Origin: Adiantum capillus-veneris | Lineage: Eukaryota; Streptophyta; Polypodiopsida; Polypodiales; Pteridaceae | Reading direction: 5' to 3' | Length of the DNA stretch: 64,000 nt | Assembly: GCA_014529385.2 (NCBI GenBank) | Contig: CM043942.1 | Location: 51,902,274-51,966,273 of the forward strand | In this document: positions 35,370 through 44,985 of the stretch, one piece after another | How the letters are laid out: the number at the start of each line of letters is the position of its first letter | Position numbering within the stretch: position 1 is the first letter of the stretch | The notes under the pieces: model-generated | Seen by the model: the letters and a program-made list of their open reading frames with translations, nothing else | The model's database searches: none | What the model was told of the DNA's origin: nothing | Translations under genes and position numbers: made by a program

Positions 35370-36125
35370 GTGGCTCAAAAAGGATAAGGGCATCATGCTC
35401 TCTCACCTTTCCCCAAGCATAGGAGAGAGAGGATCCTTTGCAATGGGTGTCCTCTTTTGGAGCTTCAACCATGGAAGCTCTAGGAGTGTCATTGCATATA
35501 GTTCTTTTGGGGCAAGAACGATAGCCATGTCCTTGCTCCTCACACTTAAAGCATTTATGGTCTTTGCAAAAGGCCTCTAACTCTTCAGGAAAGAGTTTAT
35601 TTTTACGTTTTTAAACTCCTTTCTCCTTTGCCTTGTTATTGTTGTTGTTGGTGGTGGTGGTGTTGCCTTGGGAAGAGTTTTGAGCAGTGTTCTTTCCTTT
35701 AGATTCATTTCGGTCTTTGTTTTCCATGGGCTTAGTATTCCTTCTAGCCCCTTGTTGGAAATTGATCCTTGAAGCAAACATAGTGTGGTGGATGACTTCG
35801 GTGATAGTACTAGACCGTTGTGAGTTGACATACTCGGCCATTTCTTCACGTAATCCCGCACAAAATTCTTGCTTTTGCTCGACAAAGTCTATCTTTTGAA
35901 AGATTGCAGCTTTGAGATGTAAATCCCAAAATTTGTCCACATACTTGTGGATAGACTCATTGGAAAGTAGCTTCAAACTTTGCCATTCAATGAGCACTTT
36001 GTCCTTGGCATCGCTTGCAAGGAATTGCTTCATTATGGAAACTCGCAGAGTTTTCCATGTTCTTGGGGCTTTGCCATTCTCGCGGAGACTAGTCCACCAT
36101 TGACGAGCAGATTTTTGAAAGTGAT
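35370..36125 (-). pseudogene. Gypsy gag-protease fragment related to GypA
   Basis: On the minus strand the fragment begins in the Gag core (NHFQKSARQWWTSLREN) and passes through MKQFLASDAKDKVLIEW and a poly-Asn/Thr linker. One frameshift occurs near 35620. The zinc knuckle CFKCEEQGHGYRSC lies near 35500-35560. The fragment stops at 'DALILFEP', where the protease active site should start. It is flanked by unrelated sequence on both sides. Confidence 0.88.
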
Positions 36126-36129
36126 TCTT

Positions 36130-36405
36130 CACAAAGAGGATCAAGGGCATTTAAAATTACCTTGACATATCTTTACAACAATGCCCATGGTGTCAAAATC
36201 TATGAAGATTCACTGGATAGGACTTGTGTTAAGATAGAGGACACACAAACCAACTTCCAAGCGAAACCCATGGTAAATTACCAAGGATATCGATACGTAG
36301 GTAGGGACGGGGATATGTACTTAGCCATGGACAAGCCTAACGAGGTCAACAACATGGGAAGATTGGTTTCCAAGAGGCATGCAATGGACATTACTCCAAT
36401 ACATC
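36130..36405 (+). pseudogene. GagPro-3 fragment, 5' piece
   Basis: An open plus-strand stretch (TYLYNNAHGVKIYEDSLDRT, then YVGRDGDMYLAMDKPNEV) is cut at 36405 by GagPro-2 and resumes in frame at 44986. Rejoining at the ACATC duplication keeps the reading frame. The product resembles the N-terminal region of GagPro-1 in position and style, and its continuation has the same RPSQVQKWV motif. It is therefore a plus-strand remnant of the same element class. Confidence 0.7.
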
Positions 36406-36648
36406 TGTGCGCTCCTTGCCGCACTGTCGAAGCAAGGGACTTGCCAATACACCGTGTGCGAGCCACAAATGGCTCCAAGCACACAACAAGCCTAAACTAG
36501 CAAGCTCAAGAGAGCAAAGGGTGTGTCACTCACCGCTCTACGCTCGCCTTCGTGGTGGATTCCTCGCCGCGATGAAGAAGAAGCTGCAGTCGTGCCACGC
36601 TCAACCGCTTCACCGTCGTCGTGCCTTCGTAATGCTCGATCGCACACA

Positions 36649-36727
<79 letters not shown>

Positions 36728-37019
36728 GGAGGTGAAGAAGAAGAAGATGGAGATGAAGATGGAGCAAGAGCACTCTTCTATTGCACAAATGAGAGAATGA
36801 GTAAAAATTAGGTTTAGTTGGCTTTTATATGAGCTCACCCCATTCACACTTGGGCGCCCATGCTTAGCCAACTAATCCCTTGAATGTTCCAGTTAGAGTG
36901 CGCCTCTCATCGGCGATCACTCTTACCCTTTTCCTATTGGTTCGACAATCCCGGTACCTGACTCTAAATAATACAACGTTTATAGATCATAGGGTGTCCG
37001 TGTGCCGTGAGGGTTAACA
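36406..37019 (-). repeat. 3' LTR of GagPro-2
   Basis: Plus-strand ends are TGTGCGCTCC (or TGCGCTCC from 36408) and GGGTTAACA. It contains (CT)n at about 36653-36697 and (CA)n at about 36698-36726, and a TATA box equivalent at 36822-36831. Confidence 0.9.
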
Positions 37020-37031
37020 TGCCCCCCTTCC
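37020..37031 (-). other. Polypurine tract of GagPro-2
   Basis: On the minus strand it reads GGAAGGGGGGCA, immediately before the 3' LTR. It is nearly identical to the tract of GagPro-1. Confidence 0.85.
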
Positions 37032-38657
37032 TGATGTAGATTCCGTCCTCGGAAGCTATTGAGTTGAAGCTGGTTCGTCGAGGTGGAAGAGCATTTGAGA
37101 TGAATGTCCTTAGCCTTCTTCAGTCACTGCAAAATCAAACAACATTGGCACAGTAATGGCATTCTCTTAAAAAGCATATGCAGTTTTAGGTAGACACATT
37201 GATTGGTAAAAAAATTTCAAACAATTTTTTAGCAATGAACATTAAATTGCAATGTAATCAAATGCATAAACAGATGTAAAGGTAAAAAATTAAACAAGTC
37301 TGGGGTCGCTAATTTGATGGTCGAAAGGCACTAGAGATCGAATATTAATACCATGGGTAAGCTTCTTAATTATCTGTGGTCAATTAAGTTGTTTAATCGC
37401 GAGAGCCAAGTATTCATGTTCGAGGGCTGACTAGAGGCTATATCTAGAAGACCTTGTAGTTAAGCTACCATAAAAGGAATTTCTCATGAAATCATCGCCT
37501 GACTGATTACTTTTTCGTTGACCCCCCAAAGTCTTTTCACATTGATTCAATTATGATGTGTGTGCTTATTTTGTATGCCTTGGGTTTTTTGCTTTTCAAG
37601 GAAAAGCGCCCACACTGGGAACCTCTAGGGCTCTAGTACCATAGGCGATACATGTGAGTGAAGTACCAATTTAAGCAGGGATTTCTCTTCCAGCTTAAAA
37701 TTTTACATTGTGGCACTTTGATTTTTTGTTTGTTCATTTTCAGCATTTTAATTTTGTAACTTTGGGGGGTCATATAGCACTGTTACCCTCCCCAGGCTCA
37801 TCACATTAGTAAACTCCCTTTATAATGCTTAAGCTAAAGGTCACTAGGGTTAAGCCCACTAGAAAGCCCTAGTACATTTCATACAATGCTGCCTAAATCG
37901 GATTAAGAACCTAAGTAACCATTGCTTATTAGGAAGGCATTCCCCATGGTATTAAGAGAATATCTCTAACACCTAGCTTGGTCAAACTAGCTTAGTCGGA
38001 CTGCTTGATTTTTACACCTAGACAAGTGATTATGACAAAACATTACATTGAATTAAATGTTTGATACTACGCCAATGCGCTGAATATTATGCTACCAATC
38101 ACAATCAAAGCAGACAATCATAGATGCAAAAAGATAAGGGCAATGCTAATGGACATAAAACACCTGTTTGTGTTGATGGTCACGCTTGATTTGAAGTGTG
38201 AACGAGAGAAAGATTCCATGAAGGTCCAAATCCTATCAATAGCAACACGCTCCTGTACACACTAGGAAACAAAAGGAATACCTCCAGGAGGCACATTAGT
38301 GGAAAAAGAGAACTTCGCTAATCACTCAACTCTAAAACAGAAACACTCCTATCGTACTAATCTTACCTACCCTCCATCACTCAAGTGATGAGGATCAAAT
38401 GTGTTTTATGGCATAGGTTTCTGTTTCACTGTACCAAATGTGACATGTGTAGGTCTGAGTCAATGTTTTGACTTTTAATGTGCATACTCGTTTGCTAATT
38501 GCTCTTGCTCTTTATTTTTATTTTTTATTTTGTATGAGTATAAGGCTTTATATGTACATTCCCTAAGATTAGGAGATATAGAGGTCAGGGAGAAAGGTTG
38601 AGAGGGAAACAAATGAATGATGACAGTCAGCAAACACTCCCCCCTTCCTTGGGTAGA
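37032..38657 (-). other. 3' non-coding region of GagPro-2
   Basis: 1.6 kb between the end of the long ORF and the polypurine tract. No frame shows an RT, RNase H or integrase motif on either strand. This is where pol would lie in an autonomous element. Confidence 0.7.
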
Positions 38658-41600
38658 TCATACCATTTGAAATGAGCTTGTCACCCTTTGAAACCAATTG
38701 TTCCAGTTGGTAATAGGTGAGGATTTTTGCCAATAGTTTTCTATTACCCTAGGTGCCTCGTCAAGTTGCAAGGGTGGTAAGGTACTCTCCCAAGATCGAA
38801 CTTGAAGTGGTTCATCAGGTGATTCTTGAACACTGGGAGGTGTGGATTCTTTTGTAGCTTCATGGAGGTCCACTACTATGGATGGAGGCTGTGTAGAAGC
38901 TTTTACCTCTATGGATGTATTACATGAGGAGCTAGAATCTTCATGGGACTCCCCCCTTCCTGAGCTAGGTGGAACAAATCGTTCTTTCTTTGGTACCCAA
39001 ACTAGCTCGGGAGCGGGTGTGTAGCATTCTCTGATTTTTTTCTTTCCACGATCATTGATTCGTTTTGGAGCTACGGGATTGGGCTCACTTGGGTCAGGTG
39101 ATAGGTAAGAGCACAATCTACGTTTTGGCACCCAGATTTGATCATTTCCTTGATAGTAGCCTTGGGCTTCCAATAGTCGTTTAGGGATCCATCGCAACAT
39201 TTGCTTACTTTTCTTGGAGCGAGTGGTACATTTCTTACAAGGCTTCTGTTTTTTAGCACTAGCTATGGTCACTAAAGAAGCTTTAGGGACCCACTTGTAT
39301 GTTTTCTTCGTTACATTAGGATGAGTCTTGTCGGAAGCGATATGCATTGCTTGTAGCATATTTAAGGGTATAGGCATTTCATCCCCCTCAGGTGTTACCC
39401 AGGTCGTCCCCCTATTTCCCCAAGTGTCTATGGTTGATGCTATGTGGACCCAATCCACATTGTCAGACTCAGTCATCCCAGGTAGGATATCCATATAAGG
39501 AGAATCTTGGCCAATGTCTGTATCCTTCTTACAAGTGTAACAATATTGTAGTGGGGCCGAGTGAACTGTGGTGTCAGAGCGATGATCAATAATGGTTTTA
39601 CTCCCTAAGGGGTGTACCTTACCAGTCACCAAATCCACTCTAAGGACAGAGTCTTGGAATTGCAAATAGACATGATTTTTAGACCAATCATGAACCATTT
39701 GTGCTTCCCTCATGAATGGTCGTCCTAAAATCATTTCATATGACATAAGGTGTTTAGAGAAATCCATTACAATGAACGTATGTCGTACCTTGTATCCTAG
39801 AACTTTGATCTTAAGATCCTTGAGCATCCCCATAGGTTTGGCTATGGTACCATTTGCCATCTTTACCACAATGTTAGTAACACTGAGGCGGGGTTTTACC
39901 ATGGATTCCCAACAATCTTTTGTAACGATGCTAACTCCCGCACCACCATCAAGAATTCCCTTTATAGTTAATCCCTTGGTAGTGATGGGTAGGGTCGCAT
40001 TAGACTCGTCGCCTTCAAAATACTGCCCTAATTCGTTAATGGGTACCTCGATCACGGACTCGTGTCCATCTAAGTCAAGTGATTGCACATGATTTTCCTC
40101 ATCAATCATAATCGAGTCACGCCTATTTGGTTGCGCAAACTGCGGTAATCCCGTTCGTAGCTCTCCGTTAAGGAATGCTCGAAGTGCAAGGAATAACTCA
40201 GGATCTCCATACAGCTTTGCTATGATCGTGGTTCGGACCTCAGAAGACATGAAGTCCACTAGTTTGGCAACATTCATTGGCATTTTGCAGGGTGTAGGTC
40301 CTTGACTAGGAGCTGGTGAGGATGGAATCTCATATTCCTCAATGGGATCGGGTATTCCTTCGTTAAACATCCTTTCCAACAAGAAGGGTGTATGCTCACT
40401 TTCTGATGTCCCGTCCTCACTGCCTTCTTGGATGATACTAGATATGGCTAACGGTCTATGGTTCATGTGGGGTGGATGAACTTGCGTGGGAAACACTGTG
40501 TCACAAATTTTGACATGCATGGGTTCTGGTTCTAGTTTCCTTTGAGTCTCCTCCACTAAACCTCTTAGATGTTTCACCTGCTCAATCTCGTCTACTGGGT
40601 TTGGGTACGTCCCAATCTTCTTGTTACGATTCTTCCCTTTTTGCCCCTGCGGTTTATCTTGGGGGTCTTGGATTGGATTTGGAAACACTTGTGGTGTTTT
40701 CAGAGGCTCTCTATGGTTTTCTCTTATTCGGTTTTCATTTGGTTCCATGTTACGGTTTTCTTTGTCGGTCTTTCCCTTTGTGGTATTGGTTCTAGTCTCC
40801 ATTGTCTCGATTGAATCTGAATCATCCTCGAGGTCATTCATATACACGGGGTCATCTCCTGTTCCTATGTTTGTTTTGGAACTTGGCTTTGAATTTTCCG
40901 TATTCTGCGACCTCGTCCTTCGTGTCTTCTTTTTCTTTGCTTGGATAACTGACGCGGTATCTCTCTCTTCGAGGATATGGCCTGGCCCTTGAAGCATGGA
41001 CCGTGTAATCGCATAAGCGGGTGCGACGGGTGGTATTGGCGATGTCACACTAGCAATTTCGACCAAATTTAGGGGTGTGATTTTAGGCGCATTTGGGTTA
41101 TAGGGGCATTGGGAAATCAAGTGATCTATGCCACAACGATTACATGTGAGTATTGGCATTGCAGACGTGCTCCCTTGATTCATTTGCATCTGTGCAGCAT
41201 TCTTTTGCAGCCTAATAGGGCACTCCGCTGCCCGATGTGGTCCACCACACTCGTAGCATTGAAGAGGTGGCCTCCTAGCCTGGGTGTTGATATTTTGACC
41301 TCTGGATGCGAGAGCAGCAGCTTGATAAACCGGCTTGACTTGCCCCCAACAATCTTCCATGTAGTATATAGGACACTCTTCCAATGTATCAAGTCCGTAG
41401 GCAATACTAGTGTCTATTTCCTCCTCACAGCCATCTGCATAAGCATTTGATGGCTCGCAACCCACTTGGTTCATAGGGGCGACTCTTGGATGCGGGGGCT
41501 GCGGTCCTAGCACAGGAGGTGGTAGCGGTGTAGCTTGTACAACATTTTGAGATCTAGGGACCATGTGTTGCGGTAGTTGCTCAACAGGTGGAGCAGGCAT

Positions 41601-42860
41601 CAATACAGGAGCTCGAGGTGCATCCGTCCAGGCTACAGGTGGTCTATTTGCCATAATACGTTTGATCATTAAACAATCCTTAGCTTGGTGACCATACCTA
41701 CCACATGCGTTGCAAGTTCCATTAAATTTTACTCTAAACGTAGGGCACTCACTAGTGCTATGTGGACCTAAGCAAATGGAACACCATTGTTGCTCCCTTC
41801 TTGGATACATGTGACTATTTTGAGGGGGTCGATTATCCTTAAGAGACTCTTGGATTGCCTTGGTGAGGTCTATCAAGAATGTCTCAAATACCTTTGGCTC
41901 ATTGGCAATGGGCTTTGCAGTCATGGGTTCATACTCAATGGCTTGTGAGCTAGTGGATCTCGTGTCAGTAGACACCCTCATGCCTGCTATCATCAAGTTG
42001 TCCTCTAATTGGATTGCATTGGCAGTGACATCTTCCCAGGTTGTGATACCTCTAATCACTAGTCCATTATAGATTCCTTCATTCCTCAACCCTCGAATGA
42101 ATCGATCAAGCAGTTGGTTATTGTTGAAGCACTCATTTACAGGGCAACGAGAGTTTAAGTGCTTTAGACGACTAATGAAGTCCCTTACTGACTCTCCTTC
42201 CTTACGTTCGGCCTTCTGTAGCTCAGATGCTACACCCCAAAGCACACCTTCTCGTATGTACTCCTTTAGAAACAACCTTCGAAGGGTAGGGTAGATTGTT
42301 TTCTCGTCCACCCTTAGGGTTCTATACCAATCTCCAGCCTTCCCACTTAATGTCAAGCTTAAGGCATTGCACTTAGGTAGTTCGTTGCATTCCCCTAAGG
42401 AATCACATACTTGTTCAAACACTTCAATGTGTTTTCTAGCATCTTCGTCCCCATTGAATTTTTGCGTGAGTTTGGCAATTTGTACTGCCTTACTTCTAGG
42501 CTCTCTATCAGATGCATGACGCATATTTTCCGCGATAGATCGACCTATGGTTTGAGCAAACGCTGCCAAGTCACTTATGTGAGGAGGCAGGGCCGGTGGA
42601 GGTACTCTTGGAATCATATGTGGGAGAGGAACGGGTACCGATCTTGGCATATGTGTGGATGATGCAGGATATGGAACATAACCGGGCATAGGTCCACTCG
42701 GATAAGGGCTAGGGAGCGGCACTTGAGGAGCATAAGCGAGTGGTACAATTGGAGGTGTGGGGGCCATGTGTGCAGAAGGGGCTAGAGGCACATACGGTCG
42801 AGGCCCTATATTAGGTACTACGACACTAGGTAGTGGCACTGCGCTAACCGTAGATGTCAT
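38658..42860 (-). CDS. Gag-protease polyprotein of GagPro-2 (1,400 aa)
   Basis: This is the longest uninterrupted frame in the window. The first ATG is at 42860 and the open frame extends 13 codons further upstream. Residues 1-90 are Pro-rich. The Gag core lies at about 140-255 (LSGKAGDWYRTLRVDEKTIY, RDFISRLKHLNSRCP). Four zinc knuckles follow: CSICLGPHSTSEC (about 357), CNACGRYGHQAKDC (about 383), CYECGGPHRAAEC (about 533) and CNRCGIDHLISQC (about 573). Three of these have only three residues between Cys2 and His. A retropepsin lies at about 968-1065 with ILDGGAGVSIVT (Gly where Ser/Thr is usual) and EMILGRPFM. Four W-[IV]-P-K motifs lie at about 1188, 1223, 1243 and 1287, and the tail is acidic and Pro/Ser-rich. 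Expected role: particle assembly and self-processing. There are no catalytic RT or integrase motifs. Confidence 0.88.
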   Translation of the reverse strand: MTSTVSAVPLPSVVVPNIGPRPYVPLAPSAHMAPTPPIVPLAYAPQVPLPSPYPSGPMPGYVPYPASSTHMPRSVPVPLPHMIPRVPPPALPPHISDLAAFAQTIGRSIAENMRHASDREPRSKAVQIAKLTQKFNGDEDARKHIEVFEQVCDSLGECNELPKCNALSLTLSGKAGDWYRTLRVDEKTIYPTLRRLFLKEYIREGVLWGVASELQKAERKEGESVRDFISRLKHLNSRCPVNECFNNNQLLDRFIRGLRNEGIYNGLVIRGITTWEDVTANAIQLEDNLMIAGMRVSTDTRSTSSQAIEYEPMTAKPIANEPKVFETFLIDLTKAIQESLKDNRPPQNSHMYPRREQQWCSICLGPHSTSECPTFRVKFNGTCNACGRYGHQAKDCLMIKRIMANRPPVAWTDAPRAPVLMPAPPVEQLPQHMVPRSQNVVQATPLPPPVLGPQPPHPRVAPMNQVGCEPSNAYADGCEEEIDTSIAYGLDTLEECPIYYMEDCWGQVKPVYQAAALASRGQNINTQARRPPLQCYECGGPHRAAECPIRLQKNAAQMQMNQGSTSAMPILTCNRCGIDHLISQCPYNPNAPKITPLNLVEIASVTSPIPPVAPAYAITRSMLQGPGHILEERDTASVIQAKKKKTRRTRSQNTENSKPSSKTNIGTGDDPVYMNDLEDDSDSIETMETRTNTTKGKTDKENRNMEPNENRIRENHREPLKTPQVFPNPIQDPQDKPQGQKGKNRNKKIGTYPNPVDEIEQVKHLRGLVEETQRKLEPEPMHVKICDTVFPTQVHPPHMNHRPLAISSIIQEGSEDGTSESEHTPFLLERMFNEGIPDPIEEYEIPSSPAPSQGPTPCKMPMNVAKLVDFMSSEVRTTIIAKLYGDPELFLALRAFLNGELRTGLPQFAQPNRRDSIMIDEENHVQSLDLDGHESVIEVPINELGQYFEGDESNATLPITTKGLTIKGILDGGAGVSIVTKDCWESMVKPRLSVTNIVVKMANGTIAKPMGMLKDLKIKVLGYKVRHTFIVMDFSKHLMSYEMILGRPFMREAQMVHDWSKNHVYLQFQDSVLRVDLVTGKVHPLGSKTIIDHRSDTTVHSAPLQYCYTCKKDTDIGQDSPYMDILPGMTESDNVDWVHIASTIDTWGNRGTTWVTPEGDEMPIPLNMLQAMHIASDKTHPNVTKKTYKWVPKASLVTIASAKKQKPCKKCTTRSKKSKQMLRWIPKRLLEAQGYYQGNDQIWVPKRRLCSYLSPDPSEPNPVAPKRINDRGKKKIRECYTPAPELVWVPKKERFVPPSSGRGESHEDSSSSCNTSIEVKASTQPPSIVVDLHEATKESTPPSVQESPDEPLQVRSWESTLPPLQLDEAPRVIENYWQKSSPITNWNNWFQRVTSSFQMV

Positions 42861-42962
42861 CGGTACATTCTCTGTCAGGCTTATCCCTGGAGTGAGCACT
42901 GTGTTTTCCTTAATAGAAGGGGTTGAGCCAAGTTAGGGAAGCTAAAGTTGTCGCTCGGAGGC

Positions 42963-43571
42963 TCAGATTGCATAGAGACCTGTCAACACCTCAGTGTGGA
43001 GGTCGTATGTCCAATGATCATTAATGAACAATCCTTCTAGAGTCGACGTGTTAACGGTTTCTTGTGAGGTAGAAGCAATGTTGCTCCCCGTGGTTTTACT
43101 TGTCACCAACGGTACTCTAGAGGGAACTTCTGAAGGAGGCAGCTCAACAGGGCCTTCTTGGTAAGAAGTTGGCAGGATATCCACCTGGACACTCTTTGGG
43201 GGTGTGGGGTCCACGTGCGATGTGAAAGGAGAGTCCACTTCCCCACCCCCTTCGTGTGCTTCATTTGCATCAGGTTCCGAGCGAGTAGCTCTACCTAATG
43301 TTTCCATGAAACGGCTAAACATACTAGTACTAGGCTGTGGAGCTTCGGGAGGTGCATGGCCTTCTCTCTCAGTGTTTTGGGTAGGATATGCTTCCATGAT
43401 TTCTGAGTCGGAGGAGGAATCACTAGCGGCTATTTTAGGGTCTTGGGTGGTGCTACCTTGTGTCCCCGCTGAGGGTCTAGAGCCTATCGTGGATGGGTAA
43501 TGGGTGTCCGTATGAACAGAGGCACTACCAATGGGATCGTGCTCTAACACTCGTCCGGAGCGTAGGTTCAT
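42963..43571 (-). CDS. Upstream ORF of GagPro-2 (202 aa)
   Basis: It starts MNLRSGRVLEHDPIG. An N-terminal 'LRSGR' segment recurs in Gag of several plant gypsy lineages. The rest is Ser/Thr/Pro/Glu-rich and low in hydrophobic residues, with no domain recognised. It ends in TGA, and the downstream frame is the same reading frame as the 1,400-codon ORF. TGA, TAG and TAA occur within nine codons and are followed by open codons (LGSTPSIKENTVLTPG) leading into that ORF. It may be the N-terminus of one ancestral Gag, or a separate small protein. Leader position and intactness argue it is expressed with the element. Confidence 0.6.
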   Translation of the reverse strand: MNLRSGRVLEHDPIGSASVHTDTHYPSTIGSRPSAGTQGSTTQDPKIAASDSSSDSEIMEAYPTQNTEREGHAPPEAPQPSTSMFSRFMETLGRATRSEPDANEAHEGGGEVDSPFTSHVDPTPPKSVQVDILPTSYQEGPVELPPSEVPSRVPLVTSKTTGSNIASTSQETVNTSTLEGLFINDHWTYDLHTEVLTGLYAI

Positions 43572-44358
43572 ATGACTTGATCCCCTAGAAGTGTCAGTGA
43601 GTGCCCGTGAAGGCTGCTCACCTAGTATTTTTGGGTGTTTTGCAACCCAAAGTCTTTCCTTAATTTGAATTTTTGGTCCTTTTTTTTTGACCCGGCTATA
43701 GAATAGAGCGTATGATAGCTCAAAACGAGCGTCTCGGTCAGAGGGTCGTGCCGTGATTTACAGCCCTCCGTTTGGTCACTCTATGCCCTCGGAATCCCTA
43801 AAACTGTCAATTTCCAGTAGGGAACTAGGCCCAAACTAGAAAGTCTAAGGGTGCAAGTGGGAAGAGAAAGGAGGAGAGTGGAGGACTTGCCCCACATGCT
43901 CTCATTCTCTCTTGAGGGAGTAGGGTATATATATAAGAGTGAGTCTAGTATATATCATAGGACTGAGGCCTGGGCCTGGGCCTGGGCTTGGGCTTAGGCT
44001 TGGGCTTGGGGAAATGATCCCGATCCCGATCTATCTTTTATACAAACCAACCCGTCCGTTTTAAAACTCACGTTTTTTATTTTCGAAAAATTTAACCTCC
44101 CCCTCACTCGCGTTTTTATTTTTCGGTTTTTTTTTCCCAGGAAAATGCAGAAATTGAAACTTGACAGAACCAGAAAATGCAGAAAATGCAAAAAACGCAA
44201 GAAATGCGAACTGTGCTGTGCAAACCAGAAAAACGCAGAAAACGCAAAAAAACAGAAATCTCCACACAACTACACACACTCATTCCTTGCCTTTCCTATG
44301 ATAGAAATTGCACCACAAGAAAGCGTAAAGTGCTTAACCGAGCTTAGTGTAGGGCATT
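43572..44358 (-). other. Leader of GagPro-2
   Basis: 0.8 kb between the small ORF and the primer-binding site. It contains a GGGCCT-type hexamer run at about 43966-44010 (GGCCTGGGCCTGGGCTTGGG) and an AAAATGCAG/AAACGC-rich zone (44140-44260). No long open frame with known motifs. Unlike GagPro-1's leader, it has no palindrome array. Confidence 0.55.
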
Positions 44359-44376
44359 TCCCCGGCAGCTGCGCCA
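44359..44376 (-). other. Primer-binding site of GagPro-2 (tRNA-Asp-like)
   Basis: On the minus strand it reads TGGCGCAGCTGCCGGGGA. Relative to the remembered tRNA-Asp site TGGCGCCGTTGCCGGGGA it has two mismatches (C to A, T to C). Four bases separate it from the LTR edge at 44381. Confidence 0.75.
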
Positions 44377-44380
44377 AAAA

Positions 44381-44627
44381 TGCGCTCCTTGCCGCACTGT
44401 CGAAGCAAGGGACTTGCCAATACACCGTGTGCGAGCCACAAATGGCTCCAAGCACACAACAAGCCTAAACTAGCAAGCTCAAGAGAGCAAAGGGTGTGTC
44501 ACTCACCGCTCTACGCTCGCCTTCGTGGTGGATTCCTCGCCGCGATGAAGAAGAAGCTGCAGTCGTGCCGCGCTCAACCGCTTCGCCGCCGTCGGGCCTT
44601 CGTAATGCTCGATCGCACACACACACA

Positions 44628-44688
<61 letters not shown>

Positions 44689-44980
44689 GGAGGTGAAGAA
44701 GAAGAAGATGGAGATGGAGATGGAGCAAGAGCACTCTTCTATTGCACAAATGAGAGAATGAGTAAAAATTAGGTTTAGTTGGCTTTTATATGAGCTCACC
44801 CCATTCACACTTGGGTGCCCATGCTTAGCCAACTAATCCCTTGAATGTCCCAGTTAGAGTGCGCCTCTCATCGGCGATCACTCTTACCCTTTTCCTATTG
44901 GTCCGACAAGCCCAGTACCTGACTCTAAATAATACAACGTTTATAGATCATAGGGTGTCCGTGTGCCGTGAGGGTTAACA
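44381..44980 (-). repeat. 5' LTR of GagPro-2 (600 bp)
   Basis: Plus-strand ends are TGCGCTCCTT and GGGTTAACA. It contains (CA)n, (CT)n and (CA)n between about 44617 and 44688, shorter in CT than the 3' LTR. Two plus-strand frames through the repeat are spurious. Confidence 0.92.
44783..44792 (-). promoter_or_regulatory. TATA box of GagPro-2 5' LTR
   Basis: On the minus strand it reads CATATAAAAG, about 190 bp inside the LTR's 5' end. The (AG)n/(TG)n tracts lie about 100 bp downstream, so they would be in the transcript leader. Confidence 0.7.
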
Positions 44981-44985
44981 ACATC

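Larger units (their letters stand above)
36406..44980 (-). mobile_element. GagPro-2: near-intact LTR element coding only Gag and protease
   Basis: An element of about 8.6 kb has direct repeats ACATC on both sides (36401-36405, 44981-44985). The two LTRs (about 600 bp) differ by roughly ten substitutions outside the microsatellite, about 2%. On the minus strand it has a 5' LTR, a tRNA-Asp-like primer-binding site, a short ORF, a 1,400-codon Gag-protease ORF, 1.6 kb of non-coding DNA and a polypurine tract. RT, RNase H and integrase are absent, so it must borrow them. The left LTR end carries two extra bases (TG at 36406-36407) relative to the internal LTR edge. Confidence 0.92.

Noticed and set aside
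36407-36811. Plus-strand frames through the GagPro-2 LTRs (also 44380-44772)
   Set aside because: They contain Leu-Ser and Thr-His runs from (CT)n and (CA)n and oppose the element's own transcription.
37032-38657. Possible hidden pol in the 3' region of GagPro-2
   Set aside because: On both strands I found no YxDD/FxDD, DDE or RNase H motif and no frame long enough. A profile search would be decisive.
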